Source: Triatoma infestans (taxonomy: Eukaryota; Arthropoda; Insecta; Hemiptera; Reduviidae). From it: a stretch of DNA of 64,000 nt. A program made the position numbers and the translations under genes. Position 1 is the first letter of the stretch. Each line of letters starts with the position of its first letter. Below, in pieces: positions 42,961-52,711 of this stretch. Location of the stretch: the NCBI GenBank assembly GCA_011037195.1, contig JAAEAF010005047.1, positions 1 to 64,000 on the forward strand, given 5' to 3'. The notes under the pieces are model-generated. The model saw only the letters and a list, made by a program, of their open reading frames with translations, searched no databases and was not told the DNA's origin.

Positions 42961-44472
42961 TTGATTGTCTGCGGGAGGTTATCATCTTCAATTGATTATA
43001 AAATTACATATTACAAAATTCATTTCATTCCCATTTTATACATTTCTAATTATAAATTGTTTCATTAAACTAATTACCTACTTAAATTTGTTCAAATCTC
43101 ATATTAGCCCTAAATTAAGACTTGAAACGAATGGCAATTATCCACGTCCCTGTTGGTCCAATTATTATTAGAGAGTCTGTTCCAGTATTTAGGAAGGTAT
43201 TTAAACTTTAACAATGTGAGTGTTCCTTATCTCTTTCCGTGGTTCTATAAAAGCATAGACTCTACAATAATTGATTTTGTTTGGATCAAGTGCTTCAAGA
43301 AAACCTTCGCCCAGAAATTTCTCACGAGAAAAGCTAGCAGAATTAGCCAGCAATATGATTGGCACGCAGAATTCGCTAATTTCACTTTCGGTTTTTGCAA
43401 TGCTTAAAGTTTGACAATATTTTCTTATAAAAAAAAGAATAATTTGCTTAATATTAGAAATAAATATTTATAAATAAAACAATCTTCTGCTAATTTATTC
43501 AAAAAATATTTCTTCATTATATAATGTCGATGTAGCAATTTTATGGGCAAAAAATTACAATCGAAAAACAGTTTGATAAAGTTCATTTTATGAGAAATAG
43601 AATTAAAATGGTTCTGTGGGAAGAATATTAAACAGTTTCTAACCAAAAATTAAAATCTTTTTCACATTTCTACAAAAATTCACATTATTATCTTTAATCA
43701 CAATTAGTTAGGAATAATAATCGCATTGAATGGTTATGATGTAATGTTAAATGTAACAGATACCAGAAGTTTTTTTACCTAATTCCCTACATTATCACCT
43801 AATCTTTATTTTTTTATTTTTTAGTTTGTATCATGCCTTGCTACTGCTACTTAAAATTAGCATAATATGTAAATTAATATGTGAAATATTGTATATGTTC
43901 TAATCTAGGTTGGGTAGAAATCGTATATGAAACAAGTATTGATATTGATATATAATATTTTATACACACGCGTAACGACGTTCTCTTTCTGAGCATGAAT
44001 TACACATTTATTAAATTTCACTTATTAAGCTTTTCCAATAAAAAAAAAAAACAAAACATACCACACACTGGTTGTATCCTCAGTGGTCTACTTAGCAAAG
44101 AAAATTTCACTTAAGATTTATTTCCTAATTACTATGGAAATTTATAATACTGGCTATATTCAACAATAAATTTCTCTACTTTTCCTCAGTTCGTTTTCTT
44201 TATGTACATTTTTACTTTCCCAACTTATGTTGCCCTCCATAGAGGAGAGGAAATATTACATTCGTCTATCAACTATTTTTCATTTCATCATTTCCATCAT
44301 TTATTTTATTATTATAATCATCTATTTTTCTGTAGATGATTTAACACAAGCAATTAGTAAGTTTTAATTTTCTTTGCTTTATATTTCTGTGATGTAGAAA
44401 AATGTTGAAAGTTTCAAAGTTCAACTAAAAATTCTTTTTCCACATCTTCAAGACTATCTATGTATATATTAA
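42961..44472. other. AT-rich DNA, no confident gene
   Basis: Open frames here have AT-driven codon content and no family match. No RNA or repeat recognised. Confidence 0.5.
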
Positions 44473-44514
44473 AGCCTTGATAAACGACAGGAAACTCTGT
44501 CGAAACTTTGGCAT
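44473..44514 (+). ncRNA. Hammerhead-like motif, degenerate
   Basis: CUUGAUAAA, strong stem II CGACAG/CUGUCG, then AAACUUUGGC. This is the CUUGA-hairpin-GAAAC-UUGGC layout of Penelope-like elements, with a mutated core. About 270 bp downstream remain open but unrecognised. Confidence 0.3.
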
Positions 44515-44889
44515 AATTGAATTGTTTCTTTCTTGTCCGATCCTCACCAACAGTTCTTTATACCATAATACATCAACGGTTAAACAAATACATTTATACT
44601 CTGCAGAATCCTTAAACAAACGCCATGTGGCGGAATTATTGCGGGGGGGTTTACGTGTCCGATTTGATGATGCAAAATCAAAATATTTAAACATTTTATT
44701 AAATTCTTTAAAAAAATATTGGCTTCTAAGAAATATAAATAATTAATCTTAAAATTTATAAAAATTAATATTGTCTGTTTTTTCTTACTTTCCATCTAAA
44801 TTGTTAATAACAAATTAAAATATCATGGTAGAATTGTGTTTGTGTCTGTCTTTTATAGATTACTTTTTCTAATATTTCAGAGAGAGTGC
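44515..44889. other. Unrecognised DNA between a hammerhead-like motif and a LINE
   Basis: Frames are open on both strands to about 44750 (including a stretch HVAELLRGGLRVRFDD on plus), possibly a Penelope-like fragment, but no diagnostic motif is seen. Confidence 0.35.
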
Positions 44890-45830
44890 TTAAGAGGCTT
44901 ATTACAGTTTGGATTTAGACCAAGACATTCTCCAGTATTATCAACTTAAAAGAATCACAGAACACATTGTACACAACTTTGAGGGCACAAAATACACGAC
45001 GGCTATCTTTCTAGACGTAGCAGCCGCATTTAGCATTCTGGACTACTCTACAAACACTAATGCATCTGATTACATTACTCACATTATTGGATCCTTTTTA
45101 CAAGACAGAACGTTCCAAGTAATACTTAACAGCATGCACAGTACTAGTCGACGAATTCTCGCTGGACTACTACAGGGGGCAATCATGAGTCCAATACTTT
45201 TCAACCTCTACTGCTCTGATATACCTGAACCTCCTTCAACGACTTTGGCCACACAAGCAGACGACACCATGCTAGCTTCTTCCAAGACAAACTTAAACAG
45301 TAGCAACACTGACTTACAGACGTCTGTAGACACAATATCAAACTGTTTCCAGCGATGGAAACTAAAGCTAATCGCTTCCAAAACTGAAGCAAAAAATCTT
45401 CGCTCTGCGACGGTTTCGTAAACGAATTAATAACCAAGAAGTCCCTTGGAAACAAAAGGACTAAGGAATGCGCTAATATCTGCATGATCCTGGGCACAAG
45501 ACTCATCTGGAGACTACGCATTAACACCAAACTACAACAAGCTTACACCCGAATGAAACAGCTCTACCCACTCATTAACAGAAACACACCACTCAAACGC
45601 CAGACTACTCTATAAAACGCCCCTCAGACCTCTCCTGACATATGCCTTCCCAGTCTGGATTACAGCAATCAACACACTGACAAAACGATTATAGACATTT
45701 CAGAACAAAGTACTGCGATCAGCACTAAGCGCACCCTGGTTTACCAGAAACACCCAAATTCACAGAGATTTGATATTGCAGGCATACACATACACTCTCA
45801 CACACACATGACCAAATTAACAGACAGCTT
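44890..45830 (+). pseudogene. Jockey-like LINE ORF2 pseudogene (RT palm and thumb)
   Basis: The N-terminal block LQFGFRPRHSP (44905-44937) is frameshifted into LKRITEHIVHNFEGTKYTTA. Motif A is FLDVAAAFSIL (normally FLDV..AFD), motif B is LLQGAIMSPILFNLYCSDIP, and motif C is TQADDTMLAS, where the aromatic residue before A-D-D is Gln but both catalytic Asp remain. Downstream, in shifting frames, come LGTRLIWRLRINTKLQQAYT, LYPLINRNTPLKRQT, RPLLTYAFPVWITAINTLTK and SAPWFTRNTQIHRDL. This order is that of Jockey-clade ORF2. The endonuclease domain is missing. At least four frame breaks make it a pseudogene. A family B SINE follows at 45881. Confidence 0.88.
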
Positions 45831-45880
45831 CTTCTTAACATTTAACACATTACCATCAACATAACACTACTACATGAGGG

Positions 45881-46046
45881 AAGGCAATAGCTAAGTGATT
45901 AGCGTACTGGATTCGCACGCGGAGATCCCGGATTCGAATCCAACTGTGCTGCCCTTAGATTTGCTCTTCCTAGGAGCCTCTACAGCTCACTATCCGGAGA
46001 CCGGCAGTGCACTGAGAAGGCTCCGGGCGCCAATGACAAAAAAAAC
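45881..46046 (+). mobile_element. tRNA-derived SINE, family B, copy 4
   Basis: Head TAGCTAAGTGATTAGCGTAC, box B region CGGATTCGAATCCAAC, body CTGCCCTTAGATTTGCTCTT, CCTCTACAGCTCACTATCCG and GGCAGTGCACTGAGAAGGC. The anticodon-like loop reads CGC here but CCC in copy 1, so the parental tRNA is unclear. Confidence 0.78.
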
Positions 46047-47024
46047 ATTACCACATAGACGATCCTACCTCATCAAAACTGAAACCTCGATTTTATCAAG
46101 ACCTCTAATTTTTCCTGTTCTGTTTACCACTATGTGTAAAGCTCTATGTGAGCTGGCCCATATATTTTGATTGTAAATAAATATAAATACTTTGTTATAT
46201 AAGATTTAAGTGATTTCTATTGTGTACGCTAGAAGAGACCTTCATTTCTAACTAAAACATTTATTCTATTACTGTAGACTTCAAAATTTGATATCTCTTC
46301 ATCAGCAAAAACATAATTTGTATTATTTTTATCACGGAATTTACTTAAGAAACTTAGGCTTTCAAACTTTAATGATAGCAAATTAGAAGATTATAAAATA
46401 TAATATATATATATATACATTCGTATTTTCTACCCGTTATTTCATTAATATTACTACACATTCTACATGGCATTTTATATATTTGCCGGCCTATCATTAA
46501 ACATAATTTACCTAAATTAGTACACTTTAATATTACGAAAAAACTCCGACTTTGACAAGTGACATGTTTTCTTCATTATTACTGAATGAATAAAATTAAA
46601 ATAAAAAATATACTTAATAATATTATTATTATTATTATTTACGAGTGTGATTCTTCCTATATTTTTATAATTATTTCAATATTACTTCTTCATTAAAATA
46701 TTTTATTAATAATGTAAACATTTTTCTTTATTTTTTGGGAAAATACGGTTTGAAACATTCACACATCAATATTACATGTACGTAGATGGATGGGAAAAAT
46801 GCATTAAAATTTATTGTTACTTTTCTGGACATAGAAGTTATCTGAATATGACAAAATCGAACATTAATCAGGCGGCGGTTTTATCAAGCTCCACAAATAT
46901 TGAAAAGATTTTTATGTAATTGTGAGAACCAAACAAAATGACATCTCCCAAAATAAATTTTACAATTGTAAGAAATATCCTCTTGGGTAATCAAAATTAA
47001 CGAAAGTATGTACTAAATGCCACT
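46047..47024. other. AT-rich DNA, no gene seen
   Basis: About 46100-46190 looks like a LINE 3' UTR tail. A (TA)n tract is at 46403-46420 and (TTA)n near 46618-46641. A short R-like end (GGTTTGAAACATTCACAC) is at about 46748. Confidence 0.45.
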
Positions 47025-47326
47025 ACATAAAGTGCTTCCTAAGGCGATCTATTACTTCCACCCGTTTACATTAGCAATATAGCTCTTCCTACCACCGACT
47101 GTGTAAGATATCTAGGACTTTTCATTGAAAAGCGTATATTAGACTTAAAAGGAGAGAACAGAACAGATGATACAAACTTCTCTCCCTATTTCATGACAAA
47201 CGATCAAGACTGTCAATAAACAATAAACGACTTATCTGTACAACAATATTCAAACCAGTTTGGACATATGGAATGGAACTTTGTGGTTCAATCAAACCAT
47301 CAAATATCTACAGAATCGAATCCTTG
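47025..47326 (+). pseudogene. Jockey-like LINE fragment, 5' of the LTR insertion
   Basis: In mixed frames the plus strand encodes CVRYLGLFIEKR, then SRLSINNKRLICTTIFKPVW and TYGMELCGSIKPSNIYRIES, which is the RT thumb and WTYG..LWG block of Jockey-like ORF2. The sequence stops at the LTR at 47327; the rest of the same LINE (QSK.., later RRLKRRWPREL) resumes after 47696. It is a truncated, interrupted pseudogene. Confidence 0.75.
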
Positions 47327-47696
47327 TGTAATTGGATCCGAAAAGCGAAGAAGCAGTAGTTGAATGAATCAAGGGTTGGTTGCTTCCCACCTGGGCCAGA
47401 CTGGGAGGGGAGAGTTCGATTCATATAAGTAGGTGTAACAGCACAGGAGTTCGGGACAGTTTACGACCAGTTTACATGCAGTTAGCAACCTATCTACTAG
47501 CTTCTTATTACTCAGCCAGACTGTCTCTTTATATTTCTCTCGCTACTTAACTTCTATTTTACTGTAAAGTCCTTGCAGTTTGTGTGTTCTGTTCGTTATA
47601 CAGTGTTCGACATATCATCTAGTTTATTTCTATTCTTATATCCTAAGTTAACTCTCTAAACTCTCTCGCTTCTCACATCCATTATAATTCCAATCA
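47327..47696 (+). mobile_element. Solo LTR, family C, inserted in a LINE
   Basis: Begins TGTAATTGGATCCGAAAAGC and ends CACATCCATTATA, with GCCAGACTG, TATAAGTAGG (TATA-like), CTCGCTACTTAACTTC, GTAAAGTCCTTGCAGTTTGT and TATACAGTGTTCGAC in between. LINE coding sequence lies on both sides, so the ends are bounded by context as well as by homology. Confidence 0.7.
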
Positions 47697-47900
47697 AAAT
47701 CACATCTGCTCCTTATTTTGTATCAAATAGTACCCTGCAACTTGAACTTCTAGTTCCATATGATTTCCGAAGCGATAAGATTCCAGTATTTCAAATTCCA
47801 CGCTTCAGTGTGTGTGTGTGTGCACTTCTACACTATTCGAAAATTCTTCACGACGCTTGAAGCGCCGGTGGCCGCGTGAACTTCTTGATGAAGAAATTAC
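47697..47900 (+). pseudogene. Jockey-like LINE fragment, 3' of the LTR insertion
   Basis: Continues the LINE interrupted at 47326. Shifted frames give SAPYFV..S-type and FQIPRFSV-type remnants of the NAP.YVSN block, and near 47851 RRLKRRWPRELLDE, the end of ORF2. A short (TG)n tract interrupts at 47810-47823. Confidence 0.65.
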
Positions 47901-48126
47901 CAATGAGCAATTATAGTATAAAATATAGTGCTTTTACTTTCGGACTTTCACTAATGGGATTTTTCATTTCATACGATATTTGTATGTGTCATTTATTATC
48001 AGTTTCACTTGTTACAGTAGATATGTAACTGCAGTTGTAAAAATAAATGGAATGAAAAAAAATAAATCCTATTTTTTTTTTTTAAATAAAAGCTTAAATT
48101 TATATACATGTCAATTTGTTAACATT
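47901..48126. other. Non-coding DNA, no gene seen
   Basis: Probably LINE 3' UTR and AT-rich flank. Confidence 0.4.
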
Positions 48127-48445
48127 AAAGGAAGCCATGGTGCTGTAATCGAAAAATTCCCCAAAAAATAAAAAAGAAATCAGGTTAAACCACACTTGTG
48201 GTTAACCAAATTCCTTTAACCCAGAATTAAGGCATTTAATGCTCCTTTATAATATATTACTCGTATATAGTAAAATAAAAGTTATAGGATCTAAATATGT
48301 GCAGTTTGTATACAAAGTTTAAAGTAAATTGGAAATAAACAAAATAGAAACTATCCAGTAAAAGTTGCACTTCACCGACTTTTCGTCATCATCATCATTA
48401 TCTTCATCACAATCAATAGCCTCTCTACCGCGTTGAAGTGTGATG
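48127..48445 (+). repeat. Unclassified repeat D, copy 1
   Basis: Shares GCCATGGTGCTGTAATCGA, AGAAATCAGGTTAAACCACA, the palindrome-like GGTTAAACCACACTTGTGGT, and ATCACAATCAATAGCCTCTC with 49729-50034, but has about 140 bp extra in the middle (about 48230-48365). Confidence 0.7.
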
Positions 48446-49728
48446 TTTTCATCGATTTTTATCGATTATAAAATACACTCACTTGATATCCTAAACGGAA
48501 TATTAAATTATAGTAATATAAAATTTAAACTTATTGTGATTTTTCTTTTCGATATATTTTGTAATGATCTTATAAAAACTTACAAACGGATACACATAAA
48601 CCGATATATACACTTACATATTATATTATATACAATTTATATGGCAGTAAAAGAAAGTAATAAGGAAGGTAAAAACATAAATATGTGCATCGCTTCAAGC
48701 ACATTAATGTTGACAATTTTCCAAAAAAAAAAAAAAAAATTAGAAAAAAACTTGAAATATACTTTTATTACCAGTCATATAGGTCATTTAATGTTTACAA
48801 TTCACCTTGGCATTAAGTACTTAATGTCAACATCTAGTTTGTATGCTTTGCACGGATTTATTATTTACTTGTATTCAACCTGCTCGAAGAATCCTGGTCT
48901 TTGACTGGGTACTACAACTAACTATATCTTTTTAACTATATAAGGTACATATTTTTTCTTGTTCAAACTATATTCCATTAATAATAATGTATTCAATCAA
49001 GTAAACAATTTTCATTTAGAAATTTTTGGTTTTTTAAATAATGATTGAATTAAACATTTTAGTTCATAAATATAGTATTAAATTTATATTGTAATTTGTT
49101 ATATTCTTTCTAATATTGTAATTTTTTTTAACAATAATATCTCTACTACTAACGCCAAACATCATGATTTCATGAGAAGATGGTTTTTTTGAGAATATTT
49201 TTTGTATAAAGTTTAACAAAAACCCAACAACAAATACATAAGTGCATTTTGTTTTGTCTTGCTGCATTTTACAATTTCCAGATGAAAAATTATTTACCAG
49301 CTCAGAAAGTGTTTACATTTGTAATTGTCCTTAATATTGTATACAATGATAATGAAACAGTATATGATAAATTAAAGTTATTGAAAAACCTGATACAGTT
49401 AAATGAATATAATAAGTATTGAAAGTTGGAAGGAAATCGATGGAAACATTAGCGACATTATCGTAAATAATTAATAAATCAATAAAGCGATATTTCCGAT
49501 TTATCGAAACCATCATAATAATGGGTCTCCTAATAATGATTTGTGTCTTTCATTGTAAACTACAAAAAGTTAGTAGATATATGTTATCAGAAATAAGAAG
49601 GTTACCTAGTGAATCTGAACATGTCTTGGCAGTCTGAAATTAGTATTGTGATGGGATTGTCAAGAAATCGAAATTAGAAGACTTGGAGAGGCGACCCTGT
49701 TTGTAAGTTTTTGTAGATCATTACAAAG
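48446..49728. other. AT-rich DNA, no gene seen
   Basis: A long open frame at 48440-48904 has AT-driven residues (I, K, N, Y, L) and a poly-lysine from an A-run; it is not considered coding. Confidence 0.5.
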
Positions 49729-50034
49729 AAACCATGGTGTCGTAATCGAGAAAATCCTGAAAACAAAAAGAAAGAAATCAGGTTAAACCACACTTGTGGT
49801 TAACTAAATTCCTTTAACTCTAAAGTTGCACTTCGGGTTCATCGATTTTTCATCATCATCATCATCACAATCAGTAGCCTCTCTACCGGGTTGCAGTGTG
49901 GGGTCATATGTTTACCACCACTTCCTTATTACTGTTTATGTTTTTATGTTCCTTATTACTTTCTTTTACTGCCATATCCGATTGGAGACGTTTATGACCG
50001 ACCAAGCCTCAAAATATAAAAAAATAAATAAATA
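49729..50034 (+). repeat. Unclassified repeat D, copy 2, with A-rich tail
   Basis: Same order as copy 1 (ACCATGGTGTCGTAATCGAG, GGTTAAACCACACTTGTGGT, CATCATCATCATCACAATCA, GCCTCTCTACCG). It ends in AAAAATAAATAAATAAA, a retroposon-like tail. Confidence 0.65.
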
Positions 50035-50219
50035 AACCCGCGTAAAATCAATTTCCCTTCTGAGGGGGGCGGAGACAATGGCTTCTAGCCCCCGTAGCTC
50101 CCCTTTCGCTTCCGCAGAGGTCAGCAGTTGACGCGGCCATAAGGCCTCGGGAGCAAGCCGACTCTCAGAAGGCACCTTCCTTCTGTCCGTCCAGCCTTAT
50201 TCTGCTTTCAAGTCAGGTA
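50035..50219. other. GC-rich segment of unknown origin
   Basis: CCGCGTAAAATCAATTTCCC followed by GGGGGGCGGAGACAATGG and CCGCAGAGGTCAGCAG: a sharp GC rise between two repeats. Frames are open on the minus strand but match nothing I know. Confidence 0.4.
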
Positions 50220-50405
50220 GCAGGGTCCTACCTAAGCGGAATACCAATTTTGAGCTTGCTGCGGTAAGTTATATATTAAAGACCATCGCTAAAAACTATT
50301 TTTCGTGCTCCGAGCACCTAAAACAAAATGTATTTCCTGTGGAATCTCAATTCCAAAAATTTGACACGATTGCTATGCTTTTCCTTCTGGAGTAAAAGAT
50401 AATAA
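50220..50405 (-). repeat. Family R, end portion
   Basis: ACCATCGCTAAAAACTATTT, AAACAAAATGTATTTCCTGT and TTGACACGATTGCTATGCTT keep the order of the R palindromic-end third. Confidence 0.55.
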
Positions 50406-51282
50406 AAAAAAAATTACTTTCAAAAGTTATTTTTATCTAATCATAAAATAAAAACAAATACCTATTAAAAACACTTGTAAACAATATATTGTCTGACGAC
50501 AGTCTAAGCGTTAATTTTTTTAGCCAAAATGAATTTCTTTTAGATGTAAAACTAACAAAGCTGGATGGGTGGTCTTCAGGCCTGTAGGACGTTCTGCTCG
50601 TTAGTGGACTGCGCTGTAATATTACATAGATAAGCATTAAGTGTTAAGAGAGAAGAATCTCACAACTCGCTAAGTTTTATCCTTTTTTTTTTCTTTTTTT
50701 TTTAACGATGGATATAACTTGTCGAACAACCTTGTAAGATATTATTTAAAAGTGAATATAGCTATAAGGTTAATTATACTTCTCTTACATATTGAATTAT
50801 ATAGAGGATGTTTTAAAATTATAATAATCTGCTATTGCACTAACAACAAGTTGTAAAATAAACATTTTATATTGTATTTAATATATATTATATTTTCAAA
50901 TAATATAATTAAAATATTGTGCTAATGAAGTAAAATAAATATAAAAAAAAAATGGTTTTGCGACAAATTTCAAAGTACTGTAACTAATGCGATCTTTTAT
51001 ATAACTGTACAATTTAAATTTTTTTCAAACTTTTAAATGTTAATCTTGCCAACTTTTTTTATTGATAATTAGGGCCACCAAGCTCCGAACTGAATTGATA
51101 CACACGTGGCTTTTAATGAAATCAGATGTAATAAAATTAAAAAATATGGCCGCCTTATTTTCATTTTTTTTTTTTATATTTCATAGTAAAAATGATTTGG
51201 TGAAATACCACAAAAGTTTTGCATTCTTGGTCTAATTTAAAAAAAAATTATGTCTAAGGAGTTTAGGCAGATGGAGAATGAA
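50406..51282. other. AT-rich DNA, no gene seen
   Basis: A/T runs and TA-rich patches only. Confidence 0.55.
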
Positions 51283-51965
51283 GGTTTACGTCCAAAGAAG
51301 CAAAAATCTAACGTTCACTTTAAGACGTGCCATTTGTACCCCAGTTCATATGAACCACATCTTATTACCATGCGTTGATACAGTTAAATATCTAGGTCTC
51401 TATATAGACAAACGCCTGACATAGAACACATATACAAGACTAAAGCGAAACGAAGTAAAATAACGTTACAGCCTACTCAAGCGACTATTGGACAGACGCT
51501 GATAAACTAACTTTAAATAACAAAGTACTTAGCTACAGCTAAAACCAATAACAATCTACAGCTAAAACCAATTTGGACTGACGGACTCAACCAAGAGTTA
51601 TGGGGCTCACCCAAGCGTTCAAACATCCACCGCCTCCAGACTCTACAATCCAAAATACTCCGTTGTATAACCATGCTCCAGATCTCCAGATTCCATTTAT
51701 AATGACCTTGTCCAAATACGATACGATACCGTCTCGCACATCATCACAATCCATTAATTCACCAACTTTTCTCAGTATCCATTCCAGATAACCCTCCTCG
51801 ACGACTGAGGCGGGTGGCCTCGTAATCTCAGATATAAGTGTGCGCAGCGAAATAGTGAGCAAGGTCACCACTGGGTGATTTATCAATTACTGTTATTGTG
51901 AGTCATCTCATTTACTTGTTACTGGTTACGCAAGCGTACCAGCAGTTGTAAATTTTTATATAAAT
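51283..51965 (+). pseudogene. Jockey-like LINE ORF2 pseudogene, sibling of 37455
   Basis: DNA-level match to the minus-strand fragment at 37455-38170. In mixed frames it gives KYLGLYIDKRLT, RYSLLKRLLDR, LKPIWTD..., and Q-SKILRCITMLQ. A short duplication near 51530-51565 repeats CTACAGCTAAAACCAAT. The 3' UTR contains GCGTACCAGCAGTTGTAAAT and ends near 51965 in A-rich sequence. Stops and frameshifts are frequent. Confidence 0.75.
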
Positions 51966-51976
51966 TAAGGAAAAAA

Positions 51977-52137
51977 AGGAGTTTAATTTGAAAGACTGAG
52001 ATCGTTAATTATATAGTCAGACGAAGAACTGAACTATGAAATTTGTGATGGCTGTCATAAAATATCAACGCTTGCCAACGTTGCTACTTCTGCACCCGGC
52101 AATCCCCTACTTCCTTCGCTGGGTTAGTCACGTGTTT
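51977..52137 (+). repeat. Direct repeat flanking the U2/tRNA-like insert (left)
   Basis: Contains TTAATTATATAG, CAGACGAAGAACTGA, ATAAAATATCAACGCTTGCC, CAATCCCCTACTTCCTTCGC and GTCACGTGTTT, all recurring at 52530-52711. The left copy lacks about 20 bp present in the right copy. Confidence 0.85.
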
Positions 52138-52140
52138 TCC

Positions 52141-52310
52141 TTCGCTTCTCGGCCTTTTAGCTAAGATCAAAGTGTATTATGTGTTCTTAGCAGCTTAATC
52201 TCTAGTACGGTCTCCATAGGGGACCCAGAAGATTAAACTGATTTTTGGATATTGACGGAGTGCTAGGCACTTGCTCTACCTCTGTCGCGGGATGACTTGG
52301 TATTGCAGTA
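52141..52310 (+). pseudogene. U2 spliceosomal snRNA-like sequence (variant or retrocopy)
   Basis: Starts TTCGCTTCTCGGCCTTTTAG, almost exactly the 5' end of U2 (TCGCTTCTCGGCC..GCTAAGATCAAAGTGTA). It continues through an Sm-site region near AACTGATTTTTGGA, then ACGGAGTGCTAGG, CTTGCTC, ACCTCTGTC and TGGTATTGCAGTA, the stem III/IV part of insect U2. U2 pairs with the intron branch point through GUAGUA; here that site is mutated (GTATTATG). The sequence stops about 20 bases short of the usual U2 end and passes directly into a tRNA-like sequence. A functional U2 gene is therefore unlikely; a chimeric retrocopy is the better reading. Confidence 0.8.
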
Positions 52311-52311
52311 G

Positions 52312-52532
52312 TCCTCACGCGTTGGTCTAGTGGCTAGCGCACTCGCCTTTCGTGCGAGAATTCAGGGTTCGATTCCCGTGAGGGCAAAGTCGGTGTCGAC
52401 CCAGCAACGTGATAAAAAGAGGGAAACTACAATTAGTAGCGCCATAGGAAGCGTAGGCCGGAATAAACGGCGTGGGAACCACATTTCCCCCATTTAAATC
52501 GCCGTCCGGCAATGGGGGCGCCATGGGGAGGG
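52312..52532 (+). mobile_element. tRNA-Glu-like SINE joined to the U2 sequence
   Basis: TTGGTCTAGTGGCTAGCGC (box A region), an anticodon arm CTCGC-CTTTCGT-GCGAG with anticodon TTC (Glu), and CAGGGTTCGATTCCCGTGAG (box B region). The T stem has two mismatches and the acceptor is imperfect, so it is not a clean tRNA gene. The tail (GTCGGTGTCGACCCAGCAAC, GGCCGGAATAAACGGCGTGG, ending GGGGAGGGGG) resembles a SINE body. The U2 and tRNA-like parts read as one unit in the same orientation. Confidence 0.65.
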
Positions 52533-52711
52533 GGTTAATTTTTAAAAACTGAGATGGTTAATTATATAGACAGACGAAGAACTGATCTATGAAATTAGTG
52601 ATGGCTGCCATAAAATATCAACGCTTGCCTTGCAACCTGTAAGACGATGCCAACGTTGCTACTTTGCACCCAGCAATCCCCTACTTCCTTCGCTGGGCTA
52701 GTCACGTGTTT
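52530..52711 (+). repeat. Direct repeat flanking the U2/tRNA-like insert (right)
   Basis: Second copy of 51977-52137, ending in the same GTCACGTGTTT. Confidence 0.85.

Noticed and set aside
43153..43407. 84-codon plus-strand frame
   Set aside because: No motif or splice context; residues reflect AT composition.
48440..48904. 154-codon open frame on the plus strand
   Set aside because: Composition is what AT-rich DNA gives by chance (Ile, Lys, Asn, Tyr, Leu), it contains a lysine run from a poly-A tract, and no domain is recognisable.
52141..52310. Functional U2 snRNA gene
   Set aside because: The branch-site recognition element is mutated, the 3' end is missing, and no conserved upstream snRNA promoter element was recognised.
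52312..52386. Functional tRNA-Glu(TTC) gene
   Set aside because: Box A, box B and a perfect anticodon stem are present, but the T stem has two mismatches and the acceptor pairing is imperfect; it continues into a SINE-like tail.
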